31,697 nt of DNA, from contig MEWF01000011.1 of the NCBI GenBank assembly GCA_001773255.1, positions 22,305 through 54,001 of the forward strand. Reading direction: 5' to 3'. Source of the stretch: a candidate division WWE3 bacterium RIFOXYC2_FULL_42_13. GTDB taxonomy: Bacteria; Patescibacteriota; WWE3; UBA101185; UBA10185. Positions within the stretch are counted from its first letter, which is position 1, and every line of letters starts with the position of its first letter. Under the pieces are notes generated by a model that saw only the letters and a list, made by a program, of their open reading frames with translations, ran no database searches and was not told the origin of the DNA. The translations under genes were made by a program, and so were the position numbers. Of the stretch, positions 1 to 7,315 are shown piece by piece.

Positions 1-2
1 AA

Positions 3-311
3 ACCTTTGACATCCTCTACAACAGTTACATGCTGGATCTTATTCCGTTGGCAGATATTACCGTTGTTCTTAAAGAATTCTATCGTGTTCTCAAAAATGG
101 AGGAAAACTTGTTCTGGTTAATTTCAGTAAGAAGGACAGTTCACCTGTTTTTGCGGAGACGCTCTATAAACTAAGTCCGGCCATGTGGTTTGGATGCAGA
201 CCGATTTTGACGGAATCATATGTAAAAGAAACCGGGTTCAAAGATGTAAAAAGGGAGGTTCCTAAGTTTTTCTTTTCCTTACCATCAGAAATTGTTACAG
301 CCACGAAGTAA
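3..311 (+). CDS. Class I SAM-dependent methyltransferase, C-terminal part (5' end outside window)
   Basis: The reading frame is open to the left edge of the window, so the gene starts upstream; the first internal ATG is at position 30 but the preceding codons (FDILYNSYM) already fit the family. What remains is the second half of a UbiE/COQ5-like methyltransferase. It holds the strand-4 motif with 'FDILYNSYMLDLIP', the helix 'EFYRVLKNGGKLVLVN' that is the hallmark after motif III, and the C-terminal substrate-side strands. The substrate cannot be told because the SAM-binding motif I is outside the window. The gene ends at TAA 309-311 with no clear hairpin after it. The family call is firm; the specific reaction is not. 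Confidence 0.8.
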   Translation, partial: TFDILYNSYMLDLIPLADITVVLKEFYRVLKNGGKLVLVNFSKKDSSPVFAETLYKLSPAMWFGCRPILTESYVKETGFKDVKREVPKFFFSLPSEIVTATK

Positions 312-465
312 GACTAGGAACAGGAGAGTGGAAAAAGGAGTCTTTAAGACGGGGTTGTTGCGATTAGCTCGAGAATCGTAATACTAAAATAACCAAGCAG
401 TTGTCTCATATTTTCAAAGCTTTTTCAGACTTTAGGCTTGTAGTTCAGATCAGAGAGGAATTAGA
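312..465. other. Intergenic stretch between convergent genes
   Basis: About 150 bases without a gene I can support. It holds a small inverted repeat (CGATT, 8-nt loop, AATCG, around 360-378) that lacks a following T-run, so I do not call it a terminator. No tRNA fold or SD-plus-start pair was found. Confidence 0.4.
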
Positions 466-840
466 TTACTTAAAATACTTTTCAGAGAAATAATGCTGTT
501 CGTCTTGAAATCTATTAGGCTGAAAATCCAACTGCTCCTCAGGTATCTTTAACCTCTGACCATACTCTATGATTGGACCCCATGTTGATTTATCAGGCTT
601 TACCCTAAAAGTTTTATCCTTAAAGACTACCCAAAGCGCCCCACCTTTATAAAAGTGGGCGTACCAATTCCCCTGTTTCATTGCATTCTTGACATCGTTT
701 ATAGCTTTACCCAGCTTCGAATCCTCTATTTCTACGCCGTAAATCGTCCAACTTCCATCTTTCTTCTCGGCAAATACTTTAAATGTGTTCGGAAACAATT
801 GGTCAGTAAATTCTTGGTCAATAATTATTCCGTGATACAT
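466..840 (-). CDS. Conserved hypothetical protein, 124 aa
   Basis: A soluble 124-residue protein with no signal peptide or membrane segment. It begins MYHGIIIDQEF and contains 'FKVFAEKKDGSWTIYGVEIED', 'WYAHFYKGGALWVVFKDK' and, near the end, 'IPEEQLDFQPNRFQDEQHYF'. I recognise the general type as a recurrent small hypothetical protein of CPR genomes, but know no function. Its ATG is 3 nt after the stop of the upstream HEPN-like gene, so the two are almost certainly co-transcribed. The pair sits directly downstream of tRNA-Asn on the same strand in more AT-rich DNA than most of the window. A role as partner of the upstream protein is only an inference from linkage. Confidence 0.75.
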   Translation of the reverse strand: MYHGIIIDQEFTDQLFPNTFKVFAEKKDGSWTIYGVEIEDSKLGKAINDVKNAMKQGNWYAHFYKGGALWVVFKDKTFRVKPDKSTWGPIIEYGQRLKIPEEQLDFQPNRFQDEQHYFSEKYFK

Positions 841-843
841 ATT

Positions 844-1326
844 TTATTTCTCATATTTATGAGACACCTCTTTAACAACAAATTTGAAGATTTCGGAATG
901 TAGCGAATTATTTCTTTTAGAAATATTCTCTATTTTATCATAGTTTGTGCCACCATAAATGAAATTGTGAATAGTTTCTATTCTGCCTTTGTTGAAAGCA
1001 TCAATTCTGTCATAAAGTTTTGGCGGTAACAATTGTTTAGATTTTTCTATAATTTTTCCAAAAAGATGTTTTTCTCCGAAGGTAAACTGCTCACCAGTTC
1101 TTTCTTTGATAAGTTCTCTTAGCCACAAATCAATTAGTTGTAATTGAAGAGACATTGACTCTATGTGAAATCCTGCGTTTCTTGATTGTTCGATTCTCCC
1201 GTTTATCCCTCTAAAATTTTCAATGAAATAGTTTGTATCTCCCACACCCACACTTTTTACATTTCCAAATCGGACAATTTTGGTTGCTTTTTCCCCTTTA
1301 ATCTTTCCTTTAAGGATTATACCCAT
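844..1326 (-). CDS. Hypothetical protein with HEPN-like R-x4-H motif, 160 aa
   Basis: An unrecognised 160-aa protein. The N-terminal about 55 residues look like beta-rich binding sequence. The rest is helical and includes 'LQLQLIDLWLRELI' (about 60-73) and 'FNKGRIETIHNFIYG' (111-125). The Arg115-x4-His120 spacing matches the R-x4-6-H signature of HEPN ribonucleases, which are often toxins or anti-phage effectors. The usual Asn after the Arg is missing (Ile116), and one motif is weak proof. It begins 50 nt after the CCA of the tRNA-Asn gene on the same strand and is followed 3 nt later by the 124-aa gene. The DNA is unusually AT-rich (25-30% GC in stretches around 901-1020), suggesting acquired DNA. 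HEPN assignment is tentative; the ORF itself is solid. Confidence 0.65.
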   Translation of the reverse strand: MGIILKGKIKGEKATKIVRFGNVKSVGVGDTNYFIENFRGINGRIEQSRNAGFHIESMSLQLQLIDLWLRELIKERTGEQFTFGEKHLFGKIIEKSKQLLPPKLYDRIDAFNKGRIETIHNFIYGGTNYDKIENISKRNNSLHSEIFKFVVKEVSHKYEK

Positions 1327-1416
1327 CTTAATAATTTATTTATTATCAACCTTAATTGGTGTATTAAGTGCCAACTGGCTCCCCCGGGTGGATTCGAACC
1401 ACCAACCTGCCGATTA

Positions 1417-1988
1417 CATGTAATCCGTTTGTTTCCAAACAGCATGGACTATCTCATCATCTTCTGTGTTTATACGCAGTAAGATGTCGGGCGCTCGAGG
1501 GTGTAATCACCTAGTCTCTGCACCTTTTTATGTGTACCCGGGCGCGGCATATACATAAACTTGGCTCAGGATTACCGTGTCCATCGAAAACTCGATAGAG
1601 TTAGGTTTCCCTGAGTTCACCCGATTTTTCAGCCGTCGTCACCGACGGAAGCTGCACTACTCCGCTATGGATTTCTTTGTGACAGTTTGAGCAGACTAAT
1701 AAGCATTTCTCAAGCGCTTTTTTAATTGCTTCCCAGCTTCTTGTCAGTCCTCTGCAAGAAAGACCAAAATCTTTCTTTTGGCCTTCTTTGTGGTGAAACT
1801 CGAGTGCTGCTAGGCAACTGTTGTAACCACAAATATTGCATCTATTTCCCAAGTATTCGACCGCGAGCATTTTCAGCTTTCGTCTCCTCTTGGAGACGAC
1901 GATGCTGATATAGTGCGCTCTATCCGAATACCTTCGGGTTTCCTTCGTCACAAAATATTTATACAATATCCGCAGCGGTTGTCAACGT
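1417..1988 (-). ncRNA. Group I self-splicing intron (IC3-like) in tRNA-Asn
   Basis: A 572-nt intron read on the minus strand. Core elements seen: P4 strands CTCAGG (1615-1610) and CCTGAG (1570-1565); the Q-type string 'AATCCTGAGCCAAG' also found in tRNA-Leu introns; the R-type string 'GGTGCAGAGACTA'; P7 strands GACTA (1516-1512) and TAGTC (1451-1447); a P9 hairpin GTTTG-GAAA-CAAAC (1440-1427); and terminal G at 1417. A candidate guide GCGG, around 1974-1971, can pair with the exon end CTGU including a U-G wobble. The motif wording resembles the IC3 class of bacterial and plastid tRNA introns. Subclass and exact P1 are inference; group I identity is strong. Confidence 0.88.
1601..1966 (-). CDS. 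Intron-encoded HNH homing endonuclease, about 121 aa
   Basis: The ORF lies wholly inside the tRNA-Asn intron. The protein has a basic N-terminus (SKRRRKLKMLAVEY) and then an HNH fold with two zinc CxxC knuckles, 'RCNICGYNSC' and 'VCSNCHKEIH', around a central 'LEFHHKEG' that supplies the catalytic His pair. Such enzymes cut intron-less alleles of the host gene and drive intron homing. The start is uncertain: the longest frame opens with TTG at 1966, a GTG lies at 1948, and the first ATG is at 1870, so the N-terminus may be shorter. The last codons (GGT GAA CTC AGG GAA ACC TAA) double as the P3/P4 core of the intron. No truncation is seen, so the enzyme may still be active. Confidence 0.85.
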   Translation of the reverse strand: MYKYFVTKETRRYSDRAHYISIVVSKRRRKLKMLAVEYLGNRCNICGYNSCLAALEFHHKEGQKKDFGLSCRGLTRSWEAIKKALEKCLLVCSNCHKEIHSGVVQLPSVTTAEKSGELRET

Positions 1989-2035
1989 ACAGTCGGACGC
2001 TCTACCATTGAGCTACAGGGGAATGAAGCACAGAA

Positions 2036-2064
2036 ATAGTAACATAACCGTTCTGGGGCTACAA
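2036..2064 (-). promoter_or_regulatory. Promoter of tRNA-Asn
   Basis: On the minus strand, TTGTAG (2064-2059), a 17-nt spacer and TACTAT (2041-2036) lie 13 nt before the first base of the tRNA. Spacing and position fit a sigma-70-type promoter. The HEPN-like gene pair downstream may be read from it as well. Confidence 0.55.
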
Positions 2065-2093
2065 TAACCGATTATTTTTCTATTTAGTGGAGA

Positions 2094-2960
2094 TTACGGC
2101 TTTTCTTGAACCACACCTTCGACCGGATTTTCCCCAACCTCTCTCAGCACAAAAATCCCCATCACCAAATTCACGGCCAAAAACCAATAAGTAAGGGGCA
2201 GTTGAAGGTTAATCAGACTAAATACCGTATCTATGAGCACGGGAAGGGTCATAGTGTGAAGAGCAATCCTGAAAGCATTTTTGTAGGAGACACCGTTTTT
2301 CAGTGTCCTTCCTAGTATAAACAACAATCCGCCGACAATTATGAGATAGGCGCCCCTAAAAATAGCATAGTAGACCATAAGCCCCGCAAATACAGGCAAT
2401 ATTAGAATCAACGGTAGCAGCCAGCCCGATATTTTACGCACATCTCCAATTGCCCCGACCACCCTTCCCTTATCCAGCGTTGTATCGGGGATACCCTTTA
2501 GAGGGTACACTCCGGGCTCCCCGGCCTTTTTGACCAGGAGGTTTTTCTCGTTTACCAATATAGCCGTGTTACGTTTCTCAAGATCTTCAACTGTCCCTGC
2601 TTTATCAAAAACAACAAGGTTTTCAGGAAGTTTTTCTTTGTCTTTAGCCTCGTAGGTACCCGGGAAGGGTATTACCAACGGTTCCGGTTTATTTATCTCC
2701 CACTCCCCGGCTTTTATCGTGAAAATCAGGTCTTCGGGATACACCTTCTCTGCTTCAGTCAAGGCATTTTGGAAGGTATCTTTGATCTTCGGTGCTTCTA
2801 TAAAGTAAGTCCCGACGGAAGTAATAACCGCGGCGATTAACACAAGGACCGCGTAGTACTTTAATGAGAACTCAAAGGGTGTTTTGAGGATCTCACCATA
2901 ATATTTGGGGGACACCACGCTTTTATAGGCCACATAAAAGAATGCTTTGATCTTTTTCAC
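2094..2960 (-). CDS. DUF1189-family membrane protein, 288 aa
   Basis: An integral membrane protein with one N-terminal segment (about 35-54), an exported domain of about 120 residues rich in charged and Pro residues, and four further hydrophobic segments in the C-terminal half (about 180-275). The N-terminal 'KAFFYVAYKSVVSPKYYGEILKTP' followed by a helix matches the start of DUF1189 proteins, which have no settled function. The start is GTG at 2960; a TAAAAT box ends 6 nt before it and there is no SD, suggesting a leaderless transcript. It is transcribed divergently from the SUF operon. Family call is moderately sure; function unknown. Confidence 0.75.
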   Translation of the reverse strand: MKKIKAFFYVAYKSVVSPKYYGEILKTPFEFSLKYYAVLVLIAAVITSVGTYFIEAPKIKDTFQNALTEAEKVYPEDLIFTIKAGEWEINKPEPLVIPFPGTYEAKDKEKLPENLVVFDKAGTVEDLEKRNTAILVNEKNLLVKKAGEPGVYPLKGIPDTTLDKGRVVGAIGDVRKISGWLLPLILILPVFAGLMVYYAIFRGAYLIIVGGLLFILGRTLKNGVSYKNAFRIALHTMTLPVLIDTVFSLINLQLPLTYWFLAVNLVMGIFVLREVGENPVEGVVQEKP

Positions 2961-3018
2961 CTAAGTATTTTAACACGCCGCAACGCGGGAACAGGACAGG
3001 TCGTTCTCATGCCCCCGG

Positions 3019-3051
3019 TTGACTTCCTAAATCATATAGACTAATATCTAT
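3019..3051 (+). promoter_or_regulatory. SUF operon promoter with overlapping operator dyad
   Basis: TTGACT (3019-3024), a 17-nt spacer and TAATAT (3042-3047) form a good sigma-70 promoter. A perfect dyad ATAGA-N6-TCTAT (3036-3051) covers the -10 box, the usual place for an ArsR-type repressor. The first start codon is 9 nt after the -10 box, so the mRNA is predicted to have almost no leader. The regulator encoded immediately downstream is the obvious candidate to bind here; that is inference. Confidence 0.65.
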
Positions 3052-3056
3052 GCATT

Positions 3057-3335
3057 ATGTCAGAAACCCCGTGCATAAAGTGTTTCGGCACCTTGGGTGT
3101 CGGATCGCGCATGAGAATATTTGAATATCTTAGGAAAACCGGTAAATCGACGGTTAGTGGGATAGTGGATTATGTTAATTTAACTCAGCCCACAATCTCT
3201 TATCACCTAAGGGAAATGAAAATGGCAGGTCTGCTTGAAAGCGATAAATCAGGCAAGGAAGTCTACTATTCCATCAGAAGAAAATGTCCTTCCCGTAACA
3301 GTGATTGCATCCTCAGCAAGGTGAGATTTTCGTAA
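3057..3335 (+). CDS. ArsR-like winged-helix regulator with four cysteines, probable SUF repressor
   Basis: A 92-aa protein with a single winged helix-turn-helix: 'LGVGSRMRIFEYLRKTGKSTVSGIVDYVNLTQPTISYHLREMKMAGLLESDKSGKEVYYSI', where 'TQPTISYHLREM' is the recognition helix. Four cysteines bracket the domain: Cys6 and Cys9 as CxxC at the N-terminus, Cys77 and Cys84 near the end. They could hold an Fe-S cluster or a metal. It is the first gene of the SUF operon and its TAA overlaps the sufC ATG (TAATG). By analogy with SufR, a cluster-binding repressor of suf genes, it probably senses Fe-S status and represses its own operon. It is much shorter than cyanobacterial SufR. DNA-binding family is sure; cluster sensing is inference. 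Confidence 0.85.
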   Translation: MSETPCIKCFGTLGVGSRMRIFEYLRKTGKSTVSGIVDYVNLTQPTISYHLREMKMAGLLESDKSGKEVYYSIRRKCPSRNSDCILSKVRFS

Positions 3336-4102
3336 TGACATATTCCCTCAAAATAAAAAACTTAAGAGCAGGCATCGAACATAAAGAGATATTGAAGGGC
3401 GTTGATCTTATGATAAAACCCAAAGAAGTTCATGCCTTAATGGGAAGGAACGGTTCGGGTAAAAGTACGCTAGCCCAGACTTTAATGGGAAGCCCCACAT
3501 ATAAAGTATTAGAAGGTTCAGCCGGAATTTTTAGAAAAGACATTTTGGGGCTTGAAACTACCGAACGTGCCAAAAACGGTCTCTTTTTATCCTTCCAGTA
3601 TCCGAGCGAAATACCGGGAGTGAAGGTGTACAGCTATTTAAGGATGATCTACAACAAATCTCATGAGGATAAATTGTCTCCCAGAGTATTCAGGGAGTTT
3701 TTAGCAAAAAAGATGGAGCTTCTCGAAATGGATCCGTCTTTTTCAGATCGCTTTCTAAACGAAGGTTTTTCCGGTGGCGAAAAAAAGAGAATGGAAATGC
3801 TGCAGATGTTAATGCTTGAACCGAAAGTTATTATTCTTGATGAGGTCGACAGCGGTTTAGACATAGACGCGATAAAAATTGTTTCCCGCGCGGTAAATTA
3901 TTTAATTGAGGAACACAACTCATCCGTATTGCTCATAACCCACTACTCGAGGATCTTAAATTACATCAAGCCTGATTTTGTTCACGTAATGCTTGATGGG
4001 AAGATTGTTAAGACCGGCGGGGAAGAGGTGGCGTCACACTTGGAGGAATACGGTTACAGCAGTTCCGAGTTGAATGTTCCTGCGGTAAAGCATGAAGAAT
4101 AA
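3335..4102 (+). CDS. sufC: Fe-S cluster assembly ATPase SufC
   Basis: A 255-aa ABC-type ATPase of the SufBCD scaffold complex. Walker A is 'GRNGSGKS', the signature is 'FSGGEKKRMEM', and Walker B is 'VIILDEVDSGLD', the form specific to SufC, with an H-loop 'LLITHYSRIL'. It has no membrane partner, as expected, because SufC acts in the cytosol with SufB and SufD. The start is ATG 3335, preceded by GGTGAG and overlapping the regulator's stop; the frame is open further upstream but the added residues overlap the regulator. The stop overlaps the start of sufB by 11 nt, implying translational coupling. Length and motifs are normal. Confidence 0.97.
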   Translation: MTYSLKIKNLRAGIEHKEILKGVDLMIKPKEVHALMGRNGSGKSTLAQTLMGSPTYKVLEGSAGIFRKDILGLETTERAKNGLFLSFQYPSEIPGVKVYSYLRMIYNKSHEDKLSPRVFREFLAKKMELLEMDPSFSDRFLNEGFSGGEKKRMEMLQMLMLEPKVIILDEVDSGLDIDAIKIVSRAVNYLIEEHNSSVLLITHYSRILNYIKPDFVHVMLDGKIVKTGGEEVASHLEEYGYSSSELNVPAVKHEE

Positions 4103-5501
4103 TCAGTTAAAAGACATCCGTGAAACTTATGCCGATAAGTTCGGTTTCAATATGCCTGAACAACCCTTTTCGAAGGTGCAGAAAGGTTTGTCTGAAGATG
4201 TGATCAGGCAAATATCTCTAAGTAAGGGTGAGCCGGAATGGATGTTGGATTTCAGACTTAAGGCGTATGAGGCATTTTTAAAAAAACCCATGCCTTCGTG
4301 GGGAGCGGATCTTTCACACATAGATTTTCAAAATATTTACTATTATATTAAACCCGGAGATGTGGAAAAAAGAACCTGGGACGATGTGCCGGAAGATGTT
4401 AAAAAAACTTTTGACAGGTTGGGAGTTCCTCAGGCTGAAAGAGAATATCTTGCCGGTGTAAAAGCTCAGTATGACTCCGAAGTTGTTTATTCTTCTTTGA
4501 TGGGAGAACTTGAAGAAGAAGGTGTGATTTTCTTATCAACCGACGAAGCCCTAAAAAAATATCCCGAAATTTTCAAAGAATATTTCGGAAAAGTAATTCC
4601 GTCCGCGGATAATAAATTTGCCGCTTTGAACAGCGCCGTGTGGTCGGGCGGATCGTTTGTATATATTCCCAAAGGTGTAACCGTGAAACGTCCTCTTCAG
4701 GCGTATTTCAGAATAAATGCTGAAAGTATGGGACAGTTTGAGAGAACTTTAATAATTGCCGAAGAAGGCAGTTTTGCAAACTATGTTGAAGGTTGCACGG
4801 CTCCGGTTTATTCGTCTGATTCGCTCCACGCCGCAGTTGTGGAAGTTATAGTAAAACTCGGCGCCCGTTTTAGATACACGACCATTCAGAACTGGTCCGA
4901 TAATGTTTACAATCTCGTTACAAAAAGAGCACGCGTTGAAAAAGATGCGGTCATGGAATGGGTCGACGGAAATCTTGGGTCGAGGGTAACTATGAAATAT
5001 CCCTCATGCTATTTAATCGGCGAAGGGGCAAGAGGAGAAGTTTTGTCTATTGCCTACGCTTCAAAGGGTCAACACCAGGACGCCGGTGCCAAGATGATAC
5101 ACGCGGCGCCCAATACTTCCTCCAGCATTGTTTCAAAATCGGTAAGTTTGCGCGGAGGAAGGACAAGCTACCGGGGTCTCGTTGATGTGGCGTTGTCAGC
5201 CCCGAATGCAAAGTCGCGGGTGGAGTGTGACGCTTTAATACTGGACTCAATTTCGGCCACGGATACTTTTCCGACAATGAGAATTAACGAGAGTAGCGCG
5301 AACGTGGAACACGAAGCTACCGTCAGTAAAATCGGAGAAGAAAAACTCTTTTACTTAATGAGCAGAGGCTTAACCGAAAATGAAGCGATGGGTTTAATTG
5401 TTTCAGGATTTATCGAGCCGATCGTCAGAGAACTTCCGATGGAATACGCGGTCGAGTTGAACAGACTTATCGAACTTGAAATGGAAGGGAGTGTCGGATA
5501 G
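4092..5501 (+). CDS. sufB: Fe-S cluster scaffold protein SufB
   Basis: A 469-aa protein of normal family length. It has the N-terminal helical region ('PEWMLDFRLKAYEAFLKKPMP'), the Q-rich beta-helix core with 'YIPKGVTVKRPLQAYFRINAE' and 'ANYVEGCTAP', and the C-terminal stretch 'SLRGGRTSYRGLVDV...VECDALILD...INESSANVEHEATVSKIGEEKLFYLMSRGL'. SufB carries the nascent cluster in the SufBC2D complex, and the conserved Cys of 'ECDALILD' and the 'EHEA' segment are its expected ligand region. The start overlaps sufC and the TAG overlaps the sufD GTG (TAGTG). Confident. Confidence 0.97.
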   Translation: MKNNQLKDIRETYADKFGFNMPEQPFSKVQKGLSEDVIRQISLSKGEPEWMLDFRLKAYEAFLKKPMPSWGADLSHIDFQNIYYYIKPGDVEKRTWDDVPEDVKKTFDRLGVPQAEREYLAGVKAQYDSEVVYSSLMGELEEEGVIFLSTDEALKKYPEIFKEYFGKVIPSADNKFAALNSAVWSGGSFVYIPKGVTVKRPLQAYFRINAESMGQFERTLIIAEEGSFANYVEGCTAPVYSSDSLHAAVVEVIVKLGARFRYTTIQNWSDNVYNLVTKRARVEKDAVMEWVDGNLGSRVTMKYPSCYLIGEGARGEVLSIAYASKGQHQDAGAKMIHAAPNTSSSIVSKSVSLRGGRTSYRGLVDVALSAPNAKSRVECDALILDSISATDTFPTMRINESSANVEHEATVSKIGEEKLFYLMSRGLTENEAMGLIVSGFIEPIVRELPMEYAVELNRLIELEMEGSVG

Positions 5502-6088
5502 TGAAAAGTTTATTGCTTAAAAGAGAACAAAATATCTCGTTGTCTCCCGCTGAAGATACACAATACATTTATTTGGTGGGGGGCAATTCGGCTGAAGTTA
5601 CAAACCTCGAACTCAATTTTGAAAAAGAAGGTGTTACCTGCGAAATTATTGTTTTGGGAAAAATGAAGGAAGGACATTCGGTAGATCTTACAACTACTTC
5701 GCGCCATTTAGTTCCCAATACTTCCTGCGTAACTAATTATTATGTTGCTCTCGAAGATTCTTCTTCGTCCAATTACGTGGGAAAAATAATCATCGCGAAA
5801 AAAGCTTTTCAAACGAATTCATATTTAAATAACAGAACTTTAGTAATAGGGGAGGGCACCAAAAACACAACCCGTCCCATTTTAGAAATTGAAGCCGACG
5901 ATGTTAAAGCTTCCCACGGAGCAACTACCGGAAGAGTACGGGACGACGACGTTTATTATTTGACCAGCAGGGGGCTGTCGGTGAAAGAGGCGGAAGAGAT
6001 TATAGTGGAGGGATTTTTCGAGAGTGTGGTGGCGAAAATTGAAGCCGAAGACGTTAGAGAAAAAGTTCGGGCTGGGGTAAAATCTTAA
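5501..6088 (+). CDS. sufD: Short SufD-like scaffold protein, 195 aa
   Basis: A homologue of SufB/SufD reduced to the beta-helix core and C-terminal helices. It keeps 'KASHGATTGRVRDDDVYYLTSRGLSVKEAEEIIVEGFFESVV', with the His that in SufD helps hold the cluster or iron. Typical bacterial SufD is about 400 residues, so the whole N-terminal helical region is missing. It starts with GTG 5501, overlapping the sufB stop, and the reading frame is clean, so this is a compact protein rather than a visible frameshift. It probably still forms the heterodimer with SufB through the C-terminal part, an inference from the retained elements. Confidence 0.9.
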   Translation: MKSLLLKREQNISLSPAEDTQYIYLVGGNSAEVTNLELNFEKEGVTCEIIVLGKMKEGHSVDLTTTSRHLVPNTSCVTNYYVALEDSSSSNYVGKIIIAKKAFQTNSYLNNRTLVIGEGTKNTTRPILEIEADDVKASHGATTGRVRDDDVYYLTSRGLSVKEAEEIIVEGFFESVVAKIEAEDVREKVRAGVKS

Positions 6089-6092
6089 TACT

Positions 6093-7313
6093 ATGAACAT
6101 AGAAAAGATAAAAAAGGACTTTCCGATTCTTGAAAGAAAAATAGGAGTAAACAATCTTATCTATTTGGACAATACCGCCACGACTCAAAAACCTGTGCAG
6201 GTAGTAGATGCTCTCAAGGATTATTATTTTCAGCACAACGCGAACATTCACCGCGGTATCCACACTTTAAGTGAGGAAGCTTCGGAAATGTATGATAACG
6301 CCCGTAAAACCGTCGCGAAATTTATAAACGCAATCTATCCTGAAGAAATTATTTTTACCCGCGGGACCACAGAATCTTTGAATATGGCGGCTTTTTCATG
6401 GGGCATTCCGAATTTGAAAAAAGGCGACGTAATTTTACTCACCGGATTTGAACACCACAGCAACTTAATTCCCTGGCAGATTGTGGCTAAGAGCATGGGT
6501 GCTGGGCTAAAATTTGTTAAGACTGAACCGGACGGTACCATCGACATGTCTGAATTTAAAAAAGCACTAACTCCCGATGTGAGGTTAGTTTGTGTCGCGC
6601 ATGCTTCAAATGTTTTGGGGACGGTTCTGGATATAAAAGAAATATCAAAAATGGCTCATTCGGTAGACGCCTTGGTTTGCGTGGATGGAGCTCAGGCAGT
6701 ACCTCATATGCCGGTTAATGTGCAAGGTTTGGGGTGCGATTTTTACTCATTTTCTGGACATAAAATGTTGGGACCTATGGGAATTGGAGTTTTGTACGTT
6801 AAGAAAAGTGTGATGGGACAAATGGTTCCTTCTCAATTTGGCGGCGGGATGATTAAGGAAGTTTCACTTACTGAGGCAAGCTGGGCAGAGGCTCCTGAAA
6901 AATTTGAAGCAGGGACGCCGGACGCTGCGGGTGCAATTGGTCTGGCTGCTGCTATAGATTATCTTTCAGCACTTGGGATGGATAAGGTGAGAGAGCACGA
7001 GATTGCGATGAGCAAGTATGCTATCGAAAAACTCACTGCGATAGAAGGTATAAAAATACTCGGTCCTCTTGATCCGGAAAAAAGAACCGGACTAGTCTCA
7101 TTCTATTCCGAAAAAGTCCACGCTCACGACATCGCTTCGGTGTTAAACAGTTCAGGTGTTGCCGTAAGATCCGGCCACCATTGCGCAATGCCTTTGCACA
7201 AAGAATTAGGATTACCGGCTACGGTGAGGGCGTCCTATTACATCTATAATGACTTTTCGGATATTGATAAATTAGCTGAGGGGGTCAAAAAAGCACTGAC
7301 AATGCTTTCATAA
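6093..7313 (+). CDS. sufS: Cysteine desulfurase SufS
   Basis: A 406-aa group II PLP-dependent desulfurase that supplies sulfur for Fe-S clusters from L-cysteine. The PLP lysine is Lys224 in 'SFSGHKMLGPMGIG'; the catalytic Cys364 lies in 'VAVRSGHHCAMPLH'; 'NIHRGIHTLSEEAS' and 'RGTTESLN' are typical N-terminal motifs. It begins 4 nt after sufD and is followed 2 nt later by sufU, the scaffold-like partner that accepts the persulfide from Cys364 in SufS-SufU systems. There is no sufE in the window, which fits. Confidence 0.97.
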   Translation: MNIEKIKKDFPILERKIGVNNLIYLDNTATTQKPVQVVDALKDYYFQHNANIHRGIHTLSEEASEMYDNARKTVAKFINAIYPEEIIFTRGTTESLNMAAFSWGIPNLKKGDVILLTGFEHHSNLIPWQIVAKSMGAGLKFVKTEPDGTIDMSEFKKALTPDVRLVCVAHASNVLGTVLDIKEISKMAHSVDALVCVDGAQAVPHMPVNVQGLGCDFYSFSGHKMLGPMGIGVLYVKKSVMGQMVPSQFGGGMIKEVSLTEASWAEAPEKFEAGTPDAAGAIGLAAAIDYLSALGMDKVREHEIAMSKYAIEKLTAIEGIKILGPLDPEKRTGLVSFYSEKVHAHDIASVLNSSGVAVRSGHHCAMPLHKELGLPATVRASYYIYNDFSDIDKLAEGVKKALTMLS

Positions 7314-7315
7314 AT

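Larger units (their letters stand above)
1376..2022 (-). tRNA. tRNA-Asn(GUU), split by a group I intron
   Basis: 5' exon 2022-1989, 3' exon 1416-1379, with encoded CCA at 1378-1376. Joining the exons gives a standard tRNA: acceptor TCCCCTG/CGGGGGA, D stem GCTC/GAGC, anticodon loop CTGTTAA (anticodon GUU), 5-nt variable loop, T stem GGTGG/CCACC with TTCGAAT loop, and discriminator G73, all normal for tRNA-Asn. The only blemish is a T27/C43 mismatch at the top of the anticodon stem. The interruption falls between U35 and U36 of the anticodon: the 5' exon ends in U and the intron ends in G, as group I splicing requires. Without splicing this gene cannot make a functional tRNA. Confidence 0.9.

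Noticed and set aside
360..378. Small hairpin CGATT/AATCG after the methyltransferase gene
   Set aside because: No T-run follows and the loop contains ordinary sequence; not a convincing terminator or RNA gene.
1186..1482. 98-aa plus-strand ORF with 'PPGGFEPPTCRLH'
   Set aside because: The motif is the typical translation of the antisense of a tRNA T arm. The ORF covers the tRNA-Asn 3' exon and runs against the HEPN-like gene.
1989..2022. tRNA-Tyr(GUA) or tRNA-Thr(UGU) reading of the split tRNA
   Set aside because: Both fail the splicing rule (exon ending in U, intron ending in G) or give a wrong loop length; only GUU gives a 7-nt loop CTGTTAA with Asn identity features.
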